From: Flavobacterium soyae
Lineage (GTDB): Bacteria; Bacteroidota; Bacteroidia; Flavobacteriales; Flavobacteriaceae
Reading direction: 5' to 3'
DNA: 64,000 nucleotides
NCBI RefSeq assembly: GCF_021245985.1
Contig: NZ_JAJQXA010000022.1
Location: 1-64,000, forward strand
Position numbers and translations under genes: made by a program. A model generated the notes under the pieces. It was given only the letters and a program-made list of their open reading frames with translations. It did not search any database and was not told the DNA's origin. This document shows, piece after piece, positions 50,783-59,593 of the stretch. Positions within the stretch are counted from its first letter, which is position 1. Every line of letters starts with the position of its first letter.

Positions 50783-52933
50783 TTATTGCTTTAATATTTT
50801 TTTAGAATAAGATCCCTGATTATCTGTTACTCTTACTACATAAACTCCTTTTGGTAATCTTGAAATTTCGATTTCTGCTTGATTTCCTTTTACAAAGTTT
50901 ACATTCTTTTTCAAGATACTTTGTCCCGCAATATTGAATATTGCTACATCGGCGCTTCCTTCATGATTGGTATCAATTTTTAAATAATCGTTTGCCGAAT
51001 TAATAAAAATAGCCATATCGTTTGTGCTTTCACCATCTTCTGTTATTGTCAAAGCTTTTTTTGCTGTCGATTCAACCTGAACAAACTGCCATTGCTGATT
51101 CAGTCCGCCCGTGTAATCCCAAACCTGAATATTAGCGCCATTTGCTGTAGAAACATTTTCAACATCAAGTGATTTACCTGTATTTACATTGGTAATTTTA
51201 TAATATCCGCCGCCAAGACTTGCAACCGTCCATTTAAATTCATTAGAAGAAGAAAAAGATTTTTGCTGTACTTTTAGTCCATTTGCAGTTCCGTTATTTT
51301 CAACTGCCAAATACATTCCGGTTGATTTTACAATGATGTAATAATTCCCTGCTCCGTCAGAAACAAATTTCCAGCGCTGGTTATTTCCGCCGCCGCCTGT
51401 TACATCATATTGCTGTATTCTTCCACCACTTGTAGTTGAATTATCTGCTACATCCAGTCCTTTATTACTGTTTCTTGAAATAATATTATAATACCCCGGA
51501 AAACCAGTTGGAGGCGGTGTTCCTGCTCCCCACGTAAAAGTAACTGCTGATGATCCCGGAACTGTATAATTAAATGCTGATGATCCTGAAACCACTTTTA
51601 TGGTATTTGATCCTCCTGAGTTGTAAATTACAAGTGCAGTTGAGCCATCAGGATTTTTGAATCCAACAGATAAAATACTTCCGTTGGTGCTTGAAGAACC
51701 AATTCTTACTGCACCCGGTTTTACGTATTTAGAGATTTGACCAATAATATAATAGGCCACATTTTTAGTATAACTTGTACTGTTATTAACTGTAATCGCT
51801 CCTAAACAAGTATTACATCCACCCGGAGTTCTTGGCCCTAAACTTGAATTGTTTGCAGCATTCCATTCTAAAACTGTTTTAGACCAGTTGTTTGTACTCC
51901 CAATAACAACGTTTTGCATGTGCCAGCCAAAATCTCCGCCAAAGCTTCCGCCTGAACCTGTGTATTGTTCTGTAAAATAAACGTTTTTGTTTGTTGAATT
52001 TCGTACTGTAGACATAGCCGAAATATTTCCTAAATATAAATGGAATGCCGCTCCGTCAACATAACTGCTGTTATTTAAAACATCAATTGGATATGCTGTA
52101 TTGTTGCAGTTGTGATCAAAAGCAATAATTTTTACTCCTCCGTATCCAGCTGCAGCCAATTGAGGCCCAAGTTGTTGATTGATAAAATTCTTTTGTTCTG
52201 TAGAATTCATCAGCATACTTGGTTCGTTGTGCGGATTTTCAGGTTCGTTTTGCGGTGTGATTCCCCAAATAGGAATTCCCTGCGCCTGCATTGCTGCAAT
52301 GTATTTTACAAAATATCTTGCATAAGCAGCATAATATTGTGTCTGCAGACTTCCGCCAATCCAGGAACCGTTGGTTTTCATCCAGCGTGGCGCTGACCAA
52401 GGTGTTGCCAAAATTTTAATGTTTGGATTTATCAGCTGAATCTTTTTGATAATCGGAATTAGATACGTTAAATCCGGTCCGTTTAAACTGAAGTTATTCA
52501 TGTTAGTATCTCCGGAAGTTTCGTTATAACTATACGAAGAGTTACTTAAATCTGAAGCTGCAATACTAATACGAATTACACTTGCGTTTAATCCTGTATT
52601 TGGATTATATAAATCATTCAGTAATTGGTTTTGCTGCGTTGCTGCCATTCCGCTGATTACTTCGGCACTTCCTTCGGTAAGAGTGTAACCAAAGCCGTCC
52701 ATTGTTTGGTACGTTGTTCCCGCATTAACTGTAACTGTAGAAGGATTTGTTCCTGAGTTTGTTCCGAAACTTACAGTTGCCTGCTGTTGTAATAATCTCG
52801 TTTGATCACCTGATGTTATAAAAGGTGTAACCGTCTGTGCATTTGTTTTGGTAATAGATAACAGCATTATAATAATGACTTGTGTCATAAAAGCTCTTAC
52901 TCGGTTTGTAGGTTTTTGAGTAGTTTTGCGCAT
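50783..52933 (-). CDS. GH30 glycoside hydrolase with ricin-type lectin domain and T9SS tail
   Basis: A 716-residue secreted enzyme. The signal peptide ends TNAQ (about 33). A GH30 glucosylceramidase/beta-glucanase catalytic domain (about 65-470) has acid/base Glu230 in TPQNEPENP and nucleophile Glu322 in YFTEQY. A ricin-type beta-trefoil (about 475-620, with RWKF and QQWQF QxW-type motifs) should bind sugar. The C-terminal about 70 residues (VAIFNIAGQSILKKN ... GVYVVRVTDNQGSYSKKILK) form a type A sorting domain for type IX secretion. The target is likely a fungal or plant beta-glucan. Not in a Sus-type locus. Confidence 0.92.
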   Translation of the reverse strand: MRKTTQKPTNRVRAFMTQVIIIMLLSITKTNAQTVTPFITSGDQTRLLQQQATVSFGTNSGTNPSTVTVNAGTTYQTMDGFGYTLTEGSAEVISGMAATQQNQLLNDLYNPNTGLNASVIRISIAASDLSNSSYSYNETSGDTNMNNFSLNGPDLTYLIPIIKKIQLINPNIKILATPWSAPRWMKTNGSWIGGSLQTQYYAAYARYFVKYIAAMQAQGIPIWGITPQNEPENPHNEPSMLMNSTEQKNFINQQLGPQLAAAGYGGVKIIAFDHNCNNTAYPIDVLNNSSYVDGAAFHLYLGNISAMSTVRNSTNKNVYFTEQYTGSGGSFGGDFGWHMQNVVIGSTNNWSKTVLEWNAANNSSLGPRTPGGCNTCLGAITVNNSTSYTKNVAYYIIGQISKYVKPGAVRIGSSSTNGSILSVGFKNPDGSTALVIYNSGGSNTIKVVSGSSAFNYTVPGSSAVTFTWGAGTPPPTGFPGYYNIISRNSNKGLDVADNSTTSGGRIQQYDVTGGGGNNQRWKFVSDGAGNYYIIVKSTGMYLAVENNGTANGLKVQQKSFSSSNEFKWTVASLGGGYYKITNVNTGKSLDVENVSTANGANIQVWDYTGGLNQQWQFVQVESTAKKALTITEDGESTNDMAIFINSANDYLKIDTNHEGSADVAIFNIAGQSILKKNVNFVKGNQAEIEISRLPKGVYVVRVTDNQGSYSKKILKQ

Positions 52934-53317
52934 CTTTTTTGTGGTTTTTGTGGTTTGTTAATAGTTAAATTTTTCTCATTTTATTATGATTATTTTTATT
53001 AAAACGATTCAAAAATATATCAATTTTCACGAAATCGTTATAATTACAACTTTACAAATACACATCATTTGTAAATATTACCTTAACAAAAACACATCTT
53101 TATTTTTTATAAACAATTAAAAACCAATTATTTAAAATATTAAAAACCATAAAAAACTTACATTTAAATTTCAGTTTTTACAAAACTTTTAAAATCAGTA
53201 ATTAAATTATCGTTTTTGATTCCCAAATACAACTTATAATTATTTCATAAATGACAAATATCATGGAACGAACCTGAAGTTATATCGTATTTTTGCATTT
53301 CAATTTTATTAGAAAAC
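52934..53317. other. 384-bp divergent region
   Basis: AT-rich region between GH30 (minus) and truncated haemoglobin (plus). Apart from the haemoglobin promoter box (53288-53295) no repeats or hairpins of note were seen. Confidence 0.5.
53288..53295 (+). promoter_or_regulatory. Promoter -7 box of the truncated haemoglobin gene
   Basis: TATTTTTG matches TAnnTTTG exactly, 22 nt before the ATG. Confidence 0.6.
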
Positions 53318-53728
53318 ATGGAAACGCTTAAAGATATTTCGACCATAGAGGATATTAAACAAATGGTGAACAGCTTTTATGATAATGTTAGAAAAGATGA
53401 TCTAATTGGTCCTATTTTTAATGATAAATTACAAGATCGCTGGGAGCCGCATTTGCAAAAAATGTATGGTTTTTGGCAGACTATTTTGTTTGATGTTCGC
53501 GCTTATTCGGGAACACCTTTTCCTCCGCACAAACAATTACCGGTAGATAAAACTCATTTTGACCGCTGGATACAAATTTTCAATACTACAATCGATGCGC
53601 AGTTTGCAGGAGTGATTACCGAAGAAGCAAAAATGCGTGCCACAAATATGGCTTTTATGTTCAGCCACAAAATTGAATATTTTAGAAATGCCGAAAACGA
53701 GTTACGAAATTCATCAGGTAAATTTTAA
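53318..53728 (+). CDS. Group III truncated haemoglobin
   Basis: A 136-residue haem protein of the group III (P-type) truncated globins. Typical blocks are VNSFYDNVRKDDLIGPIFND (17-36), HLQKMYGFWQTILF (45-58) and HKQLPVDKTHFDRWIQIFN (71-89), the latter with the proximal His region. Such globins bind oxygen or nitric oxide and are linked to nitrosative stress. A small exported protein gene follows. Confidence 0.9.
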   Translation: METLKDISTIEDIKQMVNSFYDNVRKDDLIGPIFNDKLQDRWEPHLQKMYGFWQTILFDVRAYSGTPFPPHKQLPVDKTHFDRWIQIFNTTIDAQFAGVITEEAKMRATNMAFMFSHKIEYFRNAENELRNSSGKF

Positions 53729-53818
53729 AAATAGCTGACAAATTAAATTTGGATACTGTTTTAAATTAAATAAATTTGATTGACCCAAATACTATCAAAA
53801 ACCAATCAACTATTTAAA

Positions 53819-54265
53819 ATGAAAAAAGTTATCCTGTTCTTTATAATCTGTTTCTCTTTTCTAAATCATTTAAACGCGCAATCACAAGCACCTGCTTTTA
53901 ATTTATACAAAGGAACTGTCGATGGAAAAACTCCAATAACAGTTTATATTAAAACAGAAGAAAATCCATGTACTGCCGATTTAATGTATACGTCTATGTA
54001 TCGATATGACAAATCAAAAAAATGGATTCAGCTTGATATTACTCAGAATAAAAAGAAAGAAAATGAATTTGTTTTAGTTGAACATGGTTTTAGCGGTGTT
54101 TTAATTTTAAAGAAAACCGGAAATACTTTTACGGGATTATGGATTAGTTCTGATGCTAAAAAACAATTACCAGTCGACTTGAAAGAAGCCTCAATGACGA
54201 AGAAAGAGCTGGAAAACTTCGAGAAAACATTGGAAAAAGTTAATTATGAAAATAATGACTGCTAA
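53819..54265 (+). CDS. Exported protein of unknown function
   Basis: A 148-residue exported protein with signal peptide MKKVILFFIICFSFLNHLNAQ and a small beta-rich domain starting FNLYKGTVDGKTPITVYIKT; Cys residues occur in ENPCTADLMY and at the very C-terminus. Upstream codons in frame (to 53780) are not supported since the signal peptide fixes the ATG at 53819. No family is recognised. It lies 90 nt after the globin gene. Confidence 0.72.
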   Translation: MKKVILFFIICFSFLNHLNAQSQAPAFNLYKGTVDGKTPITVYIKTEENPCTADLMYTSMYRYDKSKKWIQLDITQNKKKENEFVLVEHGFSGVLILKKTGNTFTGLWISSDAKKQLPVDLKEASMTKKELENFEKTLEKVNYENNDC

Positions 54266-54402
54266 AATTTAGTTTTCCGCTAACTTCAAAAAATCTATAA
54301 AAACGCAATAAAAATCACTTTCGAATAAAAATTTTGTGATGAATAGCAAAAAATAGCGACCTAAATTCGTAATTTTACATTCTAATCTACAACGTTTTCG
54401 AA

Positions 54403-56178
54403 ATGAATGCATCTATAGAAACAAATCCGTTATTAGAACGATTGCCAAAACATTTAAAGCAATTTATTAAACCTCAGGATTATAGTGATTATACACCAAT
54501 TAATCAGGCGGTTTGGCGATATGTTATGCGTAAAAATGTAGATTACCTTTCAAAAGTTGCACATCATTCGTATTTAGAAGGTTTACGTAAAACAGGAATC
54601 GAAATTGATTCTATTCCGAGTATGTACGGAATGAACCGTATTCTAACTGAAATTGGCTGGGCTGCAGTTGCCGTTGACGGATTTATTCCGCCAAATGCTT
54701 TTATGGAGTTTCAGGCTTATAATGTTTTGGTTATTGCATCAGATATCCGTCAATTAGAACATATTGAATATACCCCTGCACCAGATATTATTCACGAAGG
54801 TGCCGGCCACGCTCCTATTATTGCCAATCCTGAATATGCAGAATATTTGAGACGTTTTGGAGAAATTGGCTGTAAAGCAATCTCATCTCACAAAGATTAT
54901 CAAATGTATGAAGCGATTCGTTTGCTTTCTATTTTAAAAGAAGCCGAAGATACGCCTCAGGAAAAAATTGACGAAGCTGAAAAAGCAGTTGCCGATTTAC
55001 AAAATGACATGGGCGAATTGTCTGAAATGGCTCAAATTAGAAACCTGCATTGGTGGACGGTTGAATACGGCTTGATTGGAACAGTTGAAAATCCAAAAAT
55101 TTATGGTGCCGGATTACTTTCTTCAATTGGTGAAAGTGCCTGGTGTATGACCGATAATGTAAAGAAAATCCCTTATGATATTTCTGCAGCCAATCAAAAT
55201 TTTGATATTACGCAGTTGCAGCCTCAGCTTTATGTAACGCCTACTTTTTCTTATTTAAGTTTAGTTCTGGAAGAATTTGCTAATAAAATGGCACTTCGTA
55301 CCGGAGGACTTTCGGGAATTAAAAAATTAATTCAATCCAATGCTTTAGGAACAATTGAATTGAGTACTGGTTTACAAGTTTCCGGAGTTTTCACAAATGT
55401 TATTGAAGAAGAAGGAAAACCAGTCTATATTCAGACAACCGGAAAAACAGCTTTATCATACCGTGAAAAAGAATTAGTAGGACACGGAACTCTAACGCAC
55501 CCACATGGATTTGGAAGTCCGATTGGGAAACTGAAAGGTTTTAATCTGGCAATTGAAGATATGAGTCCGAAGGATTTACAGGCTTACAGTATTGTTGAAA
55601 ACGAAACTGTAAAACTGGAATTTGAAGGTAATATTATTGTTGAAGGTGAAATTATTACGGGTTCCCGAAACTTACACGGAGAAATCATTTTAATCAGTTT
55701 TAGAAATTGTACCGTAACGCATGGCGAAACTGTTTTGTTTCAGCCTGAGTGGGGAAATTATGATATGGCAATTGGTAAAAAAGTGATTTCGGCATTTTCT
55801 GGCCCGGCAGATGTAAATAGTTTTGACTTGATCAATATTGTGCCAACAACTAAAACAATAAAAGCAAAACATACTGATGAACGTAATGAATTGGAGAATT
55901 TATATGCGTTAGTTAGAGATATTAGAAAAAATAAAGGTTCTAAAACGGAGCTGAAATCTATTTTTGAAAACCTAAAAAATAATCATTCAAACGATTGGTT
56001 ATTATCTGTTGAAATTGCAGAGCTTTTAAAAGATTCAGATGAAAAACAGCTTTTGCAGGAAGTGTTGGTTTATTTAGATAAATTGAAAGAAAAACGTCCT
56101 GAAATTGCGCATTTGATTTCTGGGGGATTGGATTTGATTTTTGATAGTTCTTTGCCGCATTTGCCACAAAGACACTAA
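54403..56178 (+). CDS. Aromatic amino acid hydroxylase (phenylalanine 4-monooxygenase type), long form
   Basis: A 591-residue non-haem iron, pterin-dependent hydroxylase. The iron ligands are His131 and His136 (DIIHEGAGHAP) and Glu221 (HWWTVEYGLIG). The catalytic domain (about 10-330) has an insertion of about 45 residues (165-210) with an acidic helical segment, and the protein continues for about 260 residues beyond the core, roughly twice the usual bacterial enzyme (about 260-300). Long forms occur in Bacteroidota; the tail's role is unknown. Phe as substrate is inferred. The final residues PQRH and the TAA lie inside a dispersed inverted repeat. Confidence 0.9.
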   Translation: MNASIETNPLLERLPKHLKQFIKPQDYSDYTPINQAVWRYVMRKNVDYLSKVAHHSYLEGLRKTGIEIDSIPSMYGMNRILTEIGWAAVAVDGFIPPNAFMEFQAYNVLVIASDIRQLEHIEYTPAPDIIHEGAGHAPIIANPEYAEYLRRFGEIGCKAISSHKDYQMYEAIRLLSILKEAEDTPQEKIDEAEKAVADLQNDMGELSEMAQIRNLHWWTVEYGLIGTVENPKIYGAGLLSSIGESAWCMTDNVKKIPYDISAANQNFDITQLQPQLYVTPTFSYLSLVLEEFANKMALRTGGLSGIKKLIQSNALGTIELSTGLQVSGVFTNVIEEEGKPVYIQTTGKTALSYREKELVGHGTLTHPHGFGSPIGKLKGFNLAIEDMSPKDLQAYSIVENETVKLEFEGNIIVEGEIITGSRNLHGEIILISFRNCTVTHGETVLFQPEWGNYDMAIGKKVISAFSGPADVNSFDLINIVPTTKTIKAKHTDERNELENLYALVRDIRKNKGSKTELKSIFENLKNNHSNDWLLSVEIAELLKDSDEKQLLQEVLVYLDKLKEKRPEIAHLISGGLDLIFDSSLPHLPQRH

Positions 56179-56471
56179 GACGCTAAGACGCTAAGTTTTT
56201 TATTGCCTTTTTGTTTTTTGCCCGCAGATTTTACTGATTTAAACTGATATATGCAGGTTTTTTTAATCTTACAAAGTCTCAAACTTTTTTTAGTTGCCTC
56301 CTGTTTTAGCTGGAGGAAAAAATAAAGCCAAAAGAGTTTTGGCTAAAGCCTTTTTTAATTTCTTCATGTATACCTCCAGCTAAAGCTGGAGGCAACTAAA
56401 ATCATTTTGATTTTTTATCCCGTTAGCTATCAGAAGTGCAAAAAACTTAGCGCCTTTGTGCCTTTGTGGCA
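56162..56471. repeat. Three-level nested inverted repeat between convergent genes
   Basis: Outer arms 56162-56201 (TGCCACAAAGACACTAAGAC...) and 56440-56471; middle arms 56291-56316 (TAGTTGCCTCCTGTTTTAGC...) and 56373-56398; core hairpin AGCCAAAA-GAG-TTTTGGCT (56326-56344). The left outer arm has an extra 8-bp GACGCTAA copy. Outer and middle arms are imperfect. It overlaps the hydroxylase stop codon on one side and ends next to the DUF4230 stop on the other. Confidence 0.88.
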
Positions 56472-56472
56472 T

Positions 56473-57102
56473 TTATAACTTCAAATCCTGATTTAATTCG
56501 CTTTCAGATTCTATAGTTTTCCCGTTATATTGTAGTTTCCAGCCCATAGAATTTGTCATAATTAAGATCTTAGACAATTCGCTTATTAATCGGTTTTGGG
56601 CGTTTGTTTTTAGGGTTGATTTTTCGATTTTTTTTGCCAGATTGGCTTTTACCGATTTATTGATTTTATTGTAATCGTCGCCCGTAAACGGATTCAGTTT
56701 GCTTTGTTCGACATCATAAAACTGAATATCAGGATTAATCGTGATTTCTTCTTTTGGGATATTTAGAATCGTAATGGTTTTGTTTTTTTCGTCGATATCG
56801 TATTTCATTTTATGCAAATCGTAGGCAACGGTAACATTGGCATTTACCACAATAAGTGCCTTTTTTTCAAATGAAATCATATCCATCAAATACTTCTGCT
56901 GATTTTTATACGTGATTACTTCAGAGAAATGTCCTTCGGTAACCACCAGTTTTCCAACATTTAAAATTTGCTGCTGAATTAAATTGGTATTATAATCGAT
57001 TGTAGAGTCGTCATCTTTTTTAAACTGGCAGTATTTAAAAGCCAGAACAATGACTAAAATAGTAATACCGATACTAATAATTCTTTTAACTAAGTTTTGC
57101 AT
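56473..57102 (-). CDS. DUF4230 domain protein
   Basis: A 209-residue protein with one N-terminal membrane anchor (about 7-26, IISIGITILVIVLAFKY) followed by a DUF4230 domain: NVGKLVVTEGHFSEVITYKN and LMDMISFEKKALIVVNANVTVAYDL are characteristic. The bulk would face the periplasm. Function unknown. Confidence 0.86.
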   Translation of the reverse strand: MQNLVKRIISIGITILVIVLAFKYCQFKKDDDSTIDYNTNLIQQQILNVGKLVVTEGHFSEVITYKNQQKYLMDMISFEKKALIVVNANVTVAYDLHKMKYDIDEKNKTITILNIPKEEITINPDIQFYDVEQSKLNPFTGDDYNKINKSVKANLAKKIEKSTLKTNAQNRLISELSKILIMTNSMGWKLQYNGKTIESESELNQDLKL

Positions 57103-57160
57103 TCCTGTAAAATATTTAGACGAATTTACTTCTTTTTTTCGAAGCTTACTAAAGTTTTTT

Positions 57161-57266
57161 TGCCACGAATTTCACGAATTTCCACTAATTCTATGTGTTG
57201 TATTTATGGGTCAATTCATAAATTAAAATCTCAAAAAAATTCGTGAAATTCGTGAAATTCGTGGCA
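57161..57266. repeat. 22-bp inverted repeat, GCCACGAATTTC family
   Basis: Perfect 22-bp arms 57161-57182 and 57245-57266 (TGCCACGAATTTCACGAATT...), each built from tandem CACGAATTT units. It fills most of the gap between DUF4230 and the TamL gene and ends 8 nt from the latter's stop. Confidence 0.9.
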
Positions 57267-57274
57267 AACTTTTT

Positions 57275-59593
57275 CTAAAAAGGATATCCAATCGCAATAT
57301 TCAAAATCAGGTTATCTTTTCTCCACGTACTGCTTCCTAAATTAATATCGTCAATTACCCAGCGTTGTCCGTCTGGTAAGGAAGGATTTCGAAGCGGAAT
57401 AGCTAAATCTGTTCTTAAAATCAGGAACGATAAATCAAAACGCAAACCTGCTCCTGCCCCAACTGCAATTTGTTTCATAAAATCTTTTGAGATTTCGGCT
57501 CCGGGTTTATCTGGGTCGGCATTTAAAAGCCAAATATTTCCAGCATCTAAAAATACTGCACCTCTTACGATACTAAATAATTTTGCACGATATTCTGTAT
57601 TGAATTCCAGTTTTAAATCTGCCGATTGATCTGGTGTATAATTATTGTTTGTTGTTGGCGGAATAACATAACTTCCCGGCCCTAAAGTTCTGGCTCTAAA
57701 GGCTCGAATACTATTAGTTCCTCCTACTACAAATTGTTTTGATGTTGGAAGCGTATTTGAATTTCCGTAAGCAAATCCGGCACCCACAATTAATCGGCTG
57801 GCTAATTCGCTTTCTTTTCCTAATTTTAAATAATGCCTGAAATCAGATCTGATTTTTACATATTGGCTAAACGGAACACCAAATATTTTTATCGTGTCAT
57901 TTTTCTTAATATTCGCGCCTGTAACTAAACCTGTAAGATTACCAGCCAAATCTAATTCTCCATTAAAATAGATTGTATTTTTTCGGCGTTTCTGCATCGT
58001 ATTTGTATAGGTATAGCTGTAAGTTGGACCAAAAATTAACTGTTTTTCAATTACTTTTCCTAATGCTGCATCTTCCTCAATATCTTCTAAATATTCTGGT
58101 GTAACATGGTTTGGACTTACATATGTTACATCGATCACATTTAACTGATGTTCTTTCCGAATATTTTCTTTCCACAAATATCCAAAAGAGGTATTAAAGG
58201 AATTTAGTGCATACAACTGCGTTCTTTTTTGATATTCGTATCGCAAAGTTGCTTTAGTTCTTGGTACATATTCACTGTTTCCTTCAATATTAAACGGCGT
58301 TATAAATCTCGGCCAGGTTAAACTTGTTTCTGCTCCCAGTTTATAAATATTTTTTCCTTTGTTTACGCCTCCAAGCTGAAAATCGGCACCGCCAAAAACA
58401 GATACTGTAAATAGTTCTGCCCCTTTAAATAAGTTTCGGTTATTCCAGTTCACGTTTACTTCTGTTCCAGTATAACTGGCTGAATTTGTTTTTCCTAAAA
58501 CTTCAACACGAATAAACTTTTTCGGCAGAAGCGTTAGATAGTAATACGAATCCAATGCATTTGGAATACTATCTGAAAGTTTAAATTCATTTTTTACGAA
58601 ACTAAAAGTCCCCAGATTTACAAACCGATTTAAAGTTAGATTATGGTCCTTTCTGTTATACAAATCTCCTTTTTTAAAATATATTGTTCGGTCGTAAATC
58701 CTTGGTTTAAAGGTTTCAGTTGTATCTATAATGGTGAAATCTTTATATTGGGTAATATCTCTTTTTCTATAAACTGCACTGTCATTCGAAAGAGAATAAT
58801 TGGGATACACAAAAATATTATTAATCTTATAAGCTGTAAGGGCTTTTGGCGGCGTATCTGGTTTTATTATAATTCTGACTTTTACTTCGTGATCTCCTTT
58901 ACTGCTGTCTACTTGTGCCAAAAGATAATCTGGGTTAAAGTAAAAATAGCCTTTCTCTTTAAGTCTTGCGTCAATTCGTTCTCTTTCGGCTTTTATAATA
59001 TCGAGATCATACGGTTTTCCAACTTTCAATAAACTTCTTCGGCTTGATCTTCCTATAATTCTGGACATTGCCAAAGAATCATCAGGAAAGGTCACGCTTT
59101 TAATGATGTATTGTTTTTTAGGTATAACAGTATATTCTGCCGTAACCCGTTTATTTCTAACGGTAGAATCGGCACTGACACGGGTTTTAAAATAACCGCG
59201 GTTTTCGGTAAAATTTCGTAAAACAGAAACATTGTAATCTAAATCGACTTTGCTGAAAAGTACTGGCGGCTCGCCTACTTTATTTCGAAGCCAATATCTG
59301 GTTCCTTTTTGTTTTTTAGGCTCGCCGGCAAAATTGTAAATCCATAATTTAGGACGTAATCCAAAAATTTGTTTGTTTGGTTTTGGGCGTAATAAATCTT
59401 CTAATTCTTTCTCGAGTGCTTTTCTTTCCTTTTTCTTTATTAAAGAATCTTTGACTTTTACAGAACCTCCAATGTAAAGCAAATCTCCTTCTGGCAGATA
59501 TTTTGTATTACTGCAGCCTAAAACAAAAAACAGGCAGAACAGTAAAAAATACTTTGCATATTGATTTTCTAAATGATTATGTTTTTTGTTCAT
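57275..59593 (-). CDS. Omp85-family outer-membrane protein, TamL-type lipoprotein
   Basis: A 772-residue TamA/BamA-like protein. Signal region ends LFFVLGC with the lipidated Cys (residue 27 from the chosen start), the hallmark of the Bacteroidota TamL variant. POTRA-type segments occupy about 40-380 and the Omp85 barrel the rest, with the VVGGTNSIRAFRARTLGPGSY block (L6 VRGF/Y-type motif) and a C-terminal LILNIAIGYPF. The frame opens with TTG at 59602; ATG 59593 (MNKKHNH) is preferred. It overlaps the tamB end by 17 nt, so translation is coupled. With TamB it should insert a subset of outer-membrane proteins. Confidence 0.9.
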   Translation of the reverse strand: MNKKHNHLENQYAKYFLLFCLFFVLGCSNTKYLPEGDLLYIGGSVKVKDSLIKKKERKALEKELEDLLRPKPNKQIFGLRPKLWIYNFAGEPKKQKGTRYWLRNKVGEPPVLFSKVDLDYNVSVLRNFTENRGYFKTRVSADSTVRNKRVTAEYTVIPKKQYIIKSVTFPDDSLAMSRIIGRSSRRSLLKVGKPYDLDIIKAERERIDARLKEKGYFYFNPDYLLAQVDSSKGDHEVKVRIIIKPDTPPKALTAYKINNIFVYPNYSLSNDSAVYRKRDITQYKDFTIIDTTETFKPRIYDRTIYFKKGDLYNRKDHNLTLNRFVNLGTFSFVKNEFKLSDSIPNALDSYYYLTLLPKKFIRVEVLGKTNSASYTGTEVNVNWNNRNLFKGAELFTVSVFGGADFQLGGVNKGKNIYKLGAETSLTWPRFITPFNIEGNSEYVPRTKATLRYEYQKRTQLYALNSFNTSFGYLWKENIRKEHQLNVIDVTYVSPNHVTPEYLEDIEEDAALGKVIEKQLIFGPTYSYTYTNTMQKRRKNTIYFNGELDLAGNLTGLVTGANIKKNDTIKIFGVPFSQYVKIRSDFRHYLKLGKESELASRLIVGAGFAYGNSNTLPTSKQFVVGGTNSIRAFRARTLGPGSYVIPPTTNNNYTPDQSADLKLEFNTEYRAKLFSIVRGAVFLDAGNIWLLNADPDKPGAEISKDFMKQIAVGAGAGLRFDLSFLILRTDLAIPLRNPSLPDGQRWVIDDINLGSSTWRKDNLILNIAIGYPF

